Assembly: GCF_003095655.1 (NCBI RefSeq)
Contig: NZ_CP029151.1
Location: 2,913,001-2,977,000 of the forward strand
DNA from: Dokdonia sp. Dokd-P16
GTDB taxonomy: Bacteria > Bacteroidota > Bacteroidia > Flavobacteriales > Flavobacteriaceae
Length of the DNA: 64,000 nucleotides
Reading direction: 5' to 3'
Shown piece after piece: positions 57,684-64,000 of the stretch. Below the pieces are notes generated by a model. That model worked only from the letters and a program-made list of their open reading frames with translations. It had not been told where the DNA came from and did not search any database. Each line of letters starts with the position of its first letter. Position 1 is the first letter of the stretch. The translations under genes were made by a program, and so were the position numbers.

Positions 57684-60602
57684 ATGTTGAAAATTACCCA
57701 GTTATTGCTTACAAGTTTTACTATCTGTATAGCAAGTACAGTGTATGCGCAGGACCTTCCTGTGGCATCTATAAAAAAGAGTATTGAAACATTTAAAGAA
57801 AATGCTCGCGGTCCTTACAAAAAGATAGAATGGTTTTGTAAAGATGGTACACAGCGTGAAGCCCGTGACCCTTGTCCAGACGATATAGGTGGTGGTGTAC
57901 AGCACGCTAGTTATAGCGATGATCTTATTGCTCTTGGTAAAAAGCATCATTTATATGTAGCAGATATACTTGCAAATACAGACAAAGAACTTTTTTGGGA
58001 TGTGGCAAATGACCATAGCCGCATTAAACAATATCAACTCGCTCGCTACTTAGGCAGTGTAGATGATGGATGGGTGCAGCGCAAATCTCAATTTTATAGA
58101 GGCGCAGTACAGTCTGAAGATGAAGAGGCATGGGGTATCGACTTTTATGAGTGGTTACTGCGCAGCGATACGAGACTAAGACAGAATTACTACCTATTAC
58201 GTCAGACATTGCGAGATATACCACACGATGGAGATAGTAATATTGCACAACGGATGCGTAGCGAGTCAAAAATCCTTGCCGAAGATTATCCTAAGTTTAT
58301 GGATGCTCGTATTAAAATACATGGTAAGCCTAGCGTGAGCGATATCCAGATGGTTCAAGAGTTTAGGGCAAAGCATAAAGGCAATCTCTCTGATAAATTA
58401 AAATCTCAGTTTGATACTCTAGAAAAAACTATGGCTGCTTATTATGCACCTATTAACTTTAAGGAATTGCAAGCACAAGTAAATCGTGTATCTGTAAAAA
58501 ATGATCTTACAGAACGTATTGAAAGTTTTCTTTCAAACAGTGAGCGTGACGCCTCTCCTGAAATTTTAGTCCCAGAAATTGCAGATATTTTATGCTTAAT
58601 CCGTCAGGAGATAGAAACTTTAGATAGAGGAAGTGATAAGCTTACCATGCTTGATCTTTCTAACGAACTTGAAGATATACTTCTTATAAAAACACAAGAG
58701 TGGAAACCAGAGACGCTTAAGAGTTTGCTATATAAGATTCAGACGTTGGGTTATGCCGCAACGGGAACAGGACTTATAGAAATGAATGAGTGGGCGGCTG
58801 TGGAGCCTTATTTAATAGCAGATAGTTATCATAATGATAGAAGCGTAGCACAACTTAATGATTTTCTTGCTACATCAAGAGGACTTGTAGAGTGGAGTGC
58901 TTCTCAGGTAAAAGCAAACTATCAGGAGATTGTAGATATCTATGCGCAATTTGAACCTAAGGCATATGGTTTTATAGATGATCGTGTACGTTCATCTGTA
59001 GCGCTAGACCTAGGAGAGAGTGTAAGCACCTTAGGAGCTTTTATCGCAAAGCATTCAGGTCTTGAGAATAAAGTAATGGATATAGATGGACAGTCTTCTG
59101 TAAGAGGATTAAACCCTGGGTATGCTTATGGTGAACTTGTGGTTATAGAAGGATCTCCAGAAGGAGTGGAGGTAGATACGGAAAAGATTTACGTTTTTGA
59201 AAAACCACCATCAGATCTTAAACCCGTTGCGGGAATTATGACCGTATCAGAAGGTAACCTTGTTTCTCACGTGCAATTACTAGCTAGAAACTTAGGTATT
59301 CCTAATGCGGCATTATCACAAGAAAACCTTCAGGATTTGAATAAGTATAGCGGTAAGAACGTGTTTTATGCAGTTTCAAATAAAGGAAGCGTTATCATAA
59401 AAGGCGAAGACGATATTACAGATGAGGAACGTGAGTTATTTACAAAGAAACAACGTTCTACGAGCCAAGTAACGGTACCTGTAGAGAAGATTCAGCTTGA
59501 TAAAAAGAATATTATAAACATGCGAGATCTTGATGCAAGCGCATCTGGAAAACTTGTAGGTCCTAAAGCGGCAAATCTTGGTCAGCTTAAAAAGATGTTT
59601 CCAGAACAGGTGGTAGAAGGTCTTGTGATTCCTTTTGGAATATTTAAAGATCACATGGACCAAAAAATGGCCGATTATGACGGTTCTTACTGGGAGTTTT
59701 TAAATAACGCTTTCGCGAAAGCGGAAGACATGAAAGCCTCTGGTGCATCATCAAAAGAAATAGAGACCTTCCAACTAGAAGAGTTGAAGAGGTTACGTGA
59801 TGCGATTAATGTAATGACACTGAAACCGTCATTTGTGAATAGCTTGAGAGCAGATTTCCAGAAAGTATTTAAATCACCTATTGGTAAAACACCAGTGTTC
59901 TTACGAAGTGACACTAATATGGAAGACCTTGAAGAGTTTACAGGCGCAGGATTGAACCTGACACTCTTTAATATCTTAGATGAGGATAAAATCTTAAAAG
60001 GGATTAAGGATGTCTGGGCTTCTCCATACACGGAGCGTAGCTTTAAGTGGCGTCAGCAATATTTAAGTAACCCAGAGAATGTATTTCCATCCATTTTAAT
60101 TATACCATCTGTAGATGTTGCTTATAGTGGAGTAATGATTACTAAAGGGATTAATCAAGGAACGGATGAGGATCTTACAATTGCCTTTAGCCGTGGAGCA
60201 GGAGGTGCTGTAGATGGCCAAGCTGCCGAAACTAGACTTGTGACAGCAACGGGAAGCAGATTACTTTCTCCTGCACGTCAAGCAGATTATATACGCTTAC
60301 CAGCAACAGGAGGAGTAGAGAAGAATATAGCAACCTTTGATAAGCAAATTTTAAACGAGAAAAACATAAATGATATACGTGCAATAGCTCAGTCTATAAG
60401 AACACGCCTTCCAGAAATGACAGGATCTACTTATGATGGAGCTTATGATGTTGAGCTAGGATTTGAGAATGATAAACTGTGGTTGTTCCAGATTAGACCT
60501 TTCGTAGAAAATAAAACGGCCAAGACTTCTGAATATTTAGAATCTATATCGCCTGTAATTAATGAAGACTTTTTAATAACCTTAGACGCACCAATAAACT
60601 AA
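57684..60602 (+). CDS. Exported glucan-water-dikinase-like (PEP/pyruvate-binding) protein
   Basis: 972 aa. N-terminal signal peptide MLKITQLLLTSFTICIASTVYA. Residues about 30-480 form an uncharacterised helical region. Then a swivelling phosphohistidine domain with a histidine at residue 529 (NLVSHVQLLARNLGIP), then an ATP-grasp domain with LVGPKAANLGQLKK, VIPFGIFKDHM, RSDTNMEDLEEFTGAG (R741), VWASPYTERSFKW and LFQIRPFVE. Histidine domain before ATP-grasp, with PFGIF and EDLEEFTGAG-like segments, is the order and wording of plant alpha-glucan water dikinases; PPDK has the reverse order. A signal peptide on a nucleotide-dependent enzyme is unexpected. It is coupled to the next gene. A 14-bp repeat core at 59709-59722 is read as AFAKA. 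Confidence 0.85.
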   Translation: MLKITQLLLTSFTICIASTVYAQDLPVASIKKSIETFKENARGPYKKIEWFCKDGTQREARDPCPDDIGGGVQHASYSDDLIALGKKHHLYVADILANTDKELFWDVANDHSRIKQYQLARYLGSVDDGWVQRKSQFYRGAVQSEDEEAWGIDFYEWLLRSDTRLRQNYYLLRQTLRDIPHDGDSNIAQRMRSESKILAEDYPKFMDARIKIHGKPSVSDIQMVQEFRAKHKGNLSDKLKSQFDTLEKTMAAYYAPINFKELQAQVNRVSVKNDLTERIESFLSNSERDASPEILVPEIADILCLIRQEIETLDRGSDKLTMLDLSNELEDILLIKTQEWKPETLKSLLYKIQTLGYAATGTGLIEMNEWAAVEPYLIADSYHNDRSVAQLNDFLATSRGLVEWSASQVKANYQEIVDIYAQFEPKAYGFIDDRVRSSVALDLGESVSTLGAFIAKHSGLENKVMDIDGQSSVRGLNPGYAYGELVVIEGSPEGVEVDTEKIYVFEKPPSDLKPVAGIMTVSEGNLVSHVQLLARNLGIPNAALSQENLQDLNKYSGKNVFYAVSNKGSVIIKGEDDITDEERELFTKKQRSTSQVTVPVEKIQLDKKNIINMRDLDASASGKLVGPKAANLGQLKKMFPEQVVEGLVIPFGIFKDHMDQKMADYDGSYWEFLNNAFAKAEDMKASGASSKEIETFQLEELKRLRDAINVMTLKPSFVNSLRADFQKVFKSPIGKTPVFLRSDTNMEDLEEFTGAGLNLTLFNILDEDKILKGIKDVWASPYTERSFKWRQQYLSNPENVFPSILIIPSVDVAYSGVMITKGINQGTDEDLTIAFSRGAGGAVDGQAAETRLVTATGSRLLSPARQADYIRLPATGGVEKNIATFDKQILNEKNINDIRAIAQSIRTRLPEMTGSTYDGAYDVELGFENDKLWLFQIRPFVENKTAKTSEYLESISPVINEDFLITLDAPIN
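59709..59722. repeat. Palindromic repeat core inside the dikinase-like gene
   Basis: GCTTTCGCGAAAGC, in frame as Ala-Phe-Ala-Lys-Ala, between the ATP-grasp subsegments FLNN and EDMKAS. Confidence 0.97.
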
Positions 60603-61849
60603 TGAAGACATTTATCACATTTACATTTATTGCATTATCCACACTTGTTGCCACGATGATCTATCCTATTGATGGTTATGATAGCACTGGAATCAAAAGA
60701 TTGTATCGTCTTCAAAAGATGGAGAAAGATAGCATCACTAATAAACGTATTCCTAACGGAGCTTACTTGAAACTAAATGATATTAAGTTGAATTTGCTTT
60801 CGCGAAAGCAGGATTCTCTTGGTGCACTTCTCGTAGAAGATCCAGAGTTTGCACGTGCCATTGCAAGAATCACTCCCGGCGGAAACTACTCCCTTGCAGT
60901 TCTTGATATGAGCGATCCAGAAAACTTGAAATATGCAGCCCACAGAGAGAATGCTGGTTACCAGCCAGGAAGTGTAGGTAAAATTGCTGTACTCAACGGA
61001 TTTTTTAATGAGCTTGCAGAAACTTATCCAGATGATTTTGCACTGCGCACAGGACTTATGTGTAATAAGCGAGTGAAAGCACGTTATTGGGGTACAGGTG
61101 ATCATCATACGATTCCTATTTATGATATCGATAAAGACAAGCTTACAAAGCGTCAAGTAGTGGCAAGTGATGAATTCTCATTATACGAGTGGGCAGATCA
61201 TATGGTGTCTGTGAGTAACAATGGAGCTGCGAGTGTATTATACAGAGAAACGATGTTGCTAGACGCCTTTGGAAGAGATTATGCCGACTTAACAGAAGAG
61301 GAGTCTGAAAATTACTTTGTAGAGACAGACAGAGACTCTCTTACAAGCCAAGCAAACCGAGTTGTGAATCAGCCACTAAGAGAGCTAGGAATAACAGAAG
61401 ACGACTGGAGACTAGGAGGTATGTTTACAAGACCTGCTGGGAAGTATGTAGGTCGTGAAGGTGGAAGTATAGGTACTCCTAAAGGGCTCATGAAATTTCT
61501 AGTAGCCTTAGAGCAAGGAAACGTAATAGATGAAGAAAGCTCACTTGAGATGAAGCGTTTATTATACATGACAGATAGAAGAATACGTTATGCACAATCT
61601 AATAGACTTGATGATGCTGCTGTATTTTTTAAATCTGGATCTTTTTATAAATGTGATCGCAGTAAAGACCCAGGATGTGAAGATTATGCAGGTAATGTAT
61701 ATAACTACATGAACTCCGTAATCATTGTAGAACAACCTAATGGAAAGAAATACATCGTTTGCTTAATGACTAATGTTCTTAATAAAAACTCTGCTGGAGC
61801 TCATATGTATCTTGCAAGTAGTATTGATGAGGTGGTAAATCCATCTTAG
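60602..61849 (+). CDS. Exported serine hydrolase of class A beta-lactamase/PBP fold
   Basis: 415 aa. An N-terminal hydrophobic segment (TFITFTFIALSTLVATMI) acts as signal or anchor. The three active-site motifs are in order: S124-V-G-K127 (QPGSVGKIAVL), S205-N-N207 (VSVSNNGA) and K344-S-G346 (FKSGSFYKC). These define penicillin-recognising serine enzymes, but the long N-terminal part and KSG in place of KTG do not match a resistance enzyme. Its ATG overlaps the stop of the dikinase-like gene (TAATG), so expression is coupled. A 14-bp repeat core at 60796-60809 is read in the remaining frame as LSRK. Confidence 0.85.
   Translation: MKTFITFTFIALSTLVATMIYPIDGYDSTGIKRLYRLQKMEKDSITNKRIPNGAYLKLNDIKLNLLSRKQDSLGALLVEDPEFARAIARITPGGNYSLAVLDMSDPENLKYAAHRENAGYQPGSVGKIAVLNGFFNELAETYPDDFALRTGLMCNKRVKARYWGTGDHHTIPIYDIDKDKLTKRQVVASDEFSLYEWADHMVSVSNNGAASVLYRETMLLDAFGRDYADLTEEESENYFVETDRDSLTSQANRVVNQPLRELGITEDDWRLGGMFTRPAGKYVGREGGSIGTPKGLMKFLVALEQGNVIDEESSLEMKRLLYMTDRRIRYAQSNRLDDAAVFFKSGSFYKCDRSKDPGCEDYAGNVYNYMNSVIIVEQPNGKKYIVCLMTNVLNKNSAGAHMYLASSIDEVVNPS
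60796..60809. repeat. Palindromic repeat core inside the serine hydrolase gene
   Basis: GCTTTCGCGAAAGC, read as Leu-Ser-Arg-Lys. The only copy seen in this third frame. It is 1,087 bp from the previous copy, the shortest gap in the window. Confidence 0.97.
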
Positions 61850-61869
61850 TCATCACCATTAATACATTT

Positions 61870-61906
61870 AAAAATGCCCATTAGAACTCATCTAATGGGC
61901 ATTTTT
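61870..61906. terminator. Strong bidirectional terminator
   Basis: A 16-bp stem from AAAAATGCCCATTAGA to TCTAATGGGCATTTTT with a 5-base loop. T run on both sides. It separates the convergent serine hydrolase and transporter-HEAT genes. Confidence 0.93.
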
Positions 61907-61910
61907 TATA

Positions 61911-64000
61911 TTATTTCTTTGCTTTTTGAGAACTTTTAAGACCTTGTAATACTCTCGTAGCTAGCTTGCTTATGCCTTTATTTCTATGTTTAGTAAAGGA
62001 TTGTGTGATGGGAATATATCTCGTGTCCTCTAAGATTTCTATAAGATGAAGCATGGCGATATTCATCTGCCTGCTTCGGTTTCTTATTAAGTTACGAATA
62101 GTTTGAAATTCTGACTGATCTTCTATTTCAAAGTGTGCTGTATCTGCTTCTTCTGTTTCAATAATGTTGTATTCTAACAGCGGTAGAATTTTATTCTTAA
62201 GCTTGATATGAAGTAGATTGTCTAGAAATTCGATAGCGTTCACTTTTGCAATATCATCATCGCTTTTTAATCCTAAAAAAGCGGCTGTAATGTCATCTTG
62301 GTTATAGCGTATGCTCAGTAATGTAAAAATACTATTCAAACTTAAATCTACCTGCTCTCTTAAAATGATAACAATCGCCTCACGAGCAAGTAAAATTTCT
62401 GTTTCTTTATCTGTGGAGCTTTCCAGCATACTTGTATTATTTACAAGCTTTAAAAAAGTTGATAGGGCATTTATAGTACTTTGATAATAGTTGCTTTCCG
62501 TTAGAATATACCTCGTTATACGTCGCTTATCAATTACTAGAGAAGGATTTTGTGTACTCAGCTTTAGCAGTGATTTTGAAGCATTTTTACGTACGATAAG
62601 ATTATTACTAGCTAGGAATTTATATAAAATGCGCACGGCATTTTGCGAATTAAAAGTTGCGATAACTTTAGGTAAATTTCTTTTGATGTCAAGGCTAAAG
62701 GCATCCTCACTTTCTAATTGAAGCAGGGTCTTAGTAATCTCTGGCCCATACTGAGTTAAACTTTTAATAGCGCTTTTTCGTAAGTCTTTGTCCTCAAGAT
62801 TCTGAAGTAGATGACCTACAAAAAGTGGGTCTGTTGTTATTCCTGCAGCCTGAATAGCCTTTCTAGCAACAGAACGTTGCTTATTGCTAAAATGAATAGA
62901 AATGAAGTAATAAAATTCTTTCATTCCAGAATATGCAATCGTTAGCAGTAATTCTGATGTTTCTTTTTGATTTTCTAATCCTTCAGGAGTTCCTAATCTC
63001 TCGATTTCTTTGGCAATACGATTTCTTAAATCAAATCGTGTTGCAAGGCGGTTATTAGTGCGCGCATCTTGTGCAAGGCAAAGTAATGCTGCTTTTGATA
63101 TTCTTTGATTAGCGTGGTTGAGGTATTCGTTAAAGACGCTGTCATCTTCCAATTGGGTATGATGAAGTAGATATTGTAGTACCGCAAGGATGAGTGCATC
63201 ATCTTCACTAGATAAAAGTGTTTTCACCTTTGCCAGCGCTGTGCCTTCTTTATAATAATATAATTCTTCTAAGGCTGCTTTTTTTACAGCGTTAGAAGGG
63301 TGATCGAGAAGTTTTACAATATGTGACTTAAGGGGATTGAGTTTTGTAGTAGATAACCTCGTAAGGAGCGTTAGTATTTCTTGCTCTTCACCGGTTTGTA
63401 AAATACGTTTCGCGGTAGAGATTGTTCTATCTTCTTGGAATGTCTTTTTAGAACTCTCCTTGTTGAGAAGTAAACTTTTTAAGTTACTACGGAAAGAGTC
63501 AAAATAAGCATCTCTTAATTTGTAAATTAAAATGAGCCAAACAAATAGAAAAAAGAGCGTGAGTACTGTCACAAACTTTGTGTCTAGCTCCATACCTTTT
63601 ATTACGAAAATGAGCAAAAACCCAGCGAGACCTGTAGCAACACTGTCTACCACAATATCTATAAATGATTTAGCTTGATTTTTTATTGCGTAGGGTATGG
63701 GTAAAATAGAAAGCTCGGCAGCAGCTTTGTTTATTGATTGTTTGAAGCTACCATCTAATCCTTTGATAATGATAAGTACCCAAAGCTCAGGTACTGTGAG
63801 AAATAGAAGGGATCCTAAAGCAATCCCTAGTGGAAGGATGAGCATGGTTGAGGTTACCCCTAGATAACTGAGCACTCTATTTGTAATAAACAGCTGTATT
63901 AATAGTGCAACCACATTAAAAGAAGAGAACCAAAAACCTAAAAACGAAGCTAACTCATCTGAATCTGGCAATGCTCTATGCGCAAAATCACTAAATTGAA
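61911..64000 (-). CDS. Transporter / HEAT-repeat fusion, C-terminal part
   Basis: The frame is open to the window edge, so the N-terminus lies beyond 64000; the apparent start at 63971 is a TTG inside an open frame (preceded by HRAL). The visible part has about five membrane segments (VVALLIQLF, MLILPLGIALGSLLFLTV, VDSVATGLAGFLLIFVI, VTVLTLFFLFVWLILIY), which resemble the NTP/NDP exchange (ATP/ADP translocase-like) or MFS fold, then about 480 residues of HEAT-like helical repeats. Substrate unknown. Confidence 0.78.
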   Translation of the reverse strand, partial: QFSDFAHRALPDSDELASFLGFWFSSFNVVALLIQLFITNRVLSYLGVTSTMLILPLGIALGSLLFLTVPELWVLIIIKGLDGSFKQSINKAAAELSILPIPYAIKNQAKSFIDIVVDSVATGLAGFLLIFVIKGMELDTKFVTVLTLFFLFVWLILIYKLRDAYFDSFRSNLKSLLLNKESSKKTFQEDRTISTAKRILQTGEEQEILTLLTRLSTTKLNPLKSHIVKLLDHPSNAVKKAALEELYYYKEGTALAKVKTLLSSEDDALILAVLQYLLHHTQLEDDSVFNEYLNHANQRISKAALLCLAQDARTNNRLATRFDLRNRIAKEIERLGTPEGLENQKETSELLLTIAYSGMKEFYYFISIHFSNKQRSVARKAIQAAGITTDPLFVGHLLQNLEDKDLRKSAIKSLTQYGPEITKTLLQLESEDAFSLDIKRNLPKVIATFNSQNAVRILYKFLASNNLIVRKNASKSLLKLSTQNPSLVIDKRRITRYILTESNYYQSTINALSTFLKLVNNTSMLESSTDKETEILLAREAIVIILREQVDLSLNSIFTLLSIRYNQDDITAAFLGLKSDDDIAKVNAIEFLDNLLHIKLKNKILPLLEYNIIETEEADTAHFEIEDQSEFQTIRNLIRNRSRQMNIAMLHLIEILEDTRYIPITQSFTKHRNKGISKLATRVLQGLKSSQKAKK

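Noticed and set aside
60602-61849. The serine hydrolase as a beta-lactam resistance gene
   Set aside because: The motifs fit the fold only. The long N-terminal part, KSG, and coupling to a dikinase-like gene point elsewhere, and no resistance claim can be made from sequence.
63969-63971. TTG at 63971 as start of the transporter-HEAT gene
   Set aside because: The frame stays open to the window edge with sensible residues before it (HRAL), so the gene is cut by the window.

Overview
The window reads as one continuous stretch of chromosome from a marine-type member of the Flavobacteriaceae; a Dokdonia-like relative would fit, but the genus is a guess. The evidence is the Bacteroidetes -7 promoter motif (TAnnTTTG) before several genes, moderate-to-low GC, an N-terminal LytTR-type regulator, a LETM1-related biofilm protein, a DUF4834-type small protein, PorT-like outer-membrane barrels, and a pyruvate carboxylase next to a fadN-fadA-fadE type operon. 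Almost all genes are core metabolism or housekeeping. I see no rRNA, tRNA, CRISPR array, prophage or insertion sequence.

Layout. 1-2.6 kb: end of an amidohydrolase, a LytTR response regulator and a LETM1-like protein. 2.6-5.9 kb: pepT, pyrD and a LysE exporter. 5.9-10.9 kb: a GH13 alpha-glucosidase, then pyrR-pyrB-(small STAS-like)-rnz and a small unknown. 11-15.1 kb: pdxH, then a SixA-like phosphatase, ppk1 and ppx in a tight polyphosphate cluster. 15.1-16.6 kb: two tandem outer-membrane barrels. 16.6-20.4 kb: CDP-alcohol phosphatidyltransferase, a membrane protein, rsmE, tsaD. 20.4-24.9 kb: a TamB-like giant. 25-28.1 kb: pfkA-gapA and a GlcNAc-kinase-like gene. 28.1-33.8 kb: membrane protein, acetyltransferase-like protein, outer-membrane protein, DUF4834-like, FAD oxidoreductase, HMG-CoA lyase. 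33.8-42.7 kb: B12/radical-SAM protein, NTF2-like, M28 peptidase, GH13_18 phosphorylase, dihydrouridine synthase, MFS transporter. 42.8-45.9 kb: a low-GC PLD-helicase-DUF3427 gene that looks acquired. 46.1-56 kb: pyruvate carboxylase and a MarR-fadN-fadA-fadE fatty-acid oxidation operon. 56-64 kb: GAF histidine kinase, an exported glucan-water-dikinase-like protein coupled to a serine hydrolase of beta-lactamase fold, and the C-terminal part of a transporter-HEAT-repeat fusion.

The most striking signal belongs to no single gene. A palindrome with core GCTTTCGCGAAAGC, full form TACGCTTTCGCGAAAGCGTA, occurs 15 times as a perfect 14-mer in 64 kb, and five further sites are near-matches or broken. 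It sits both between genes and inside reading frames, is translated in all three frames, and is spaced more evenly than chance (nearest neighbours never closer than about 1.1 kb). It behaves like a chromosome-wide signal or a self-avoiding repeat, not like a local operator.

Other items worth attention are a broken copy of that palindrome holding a 25-bp tandem repeat, the exported dikinase-like/serine hydrolase pair, the low-GC helicase-nuclease gene, and a class-2-type PyrD with cysteine at the catalytic-base position.
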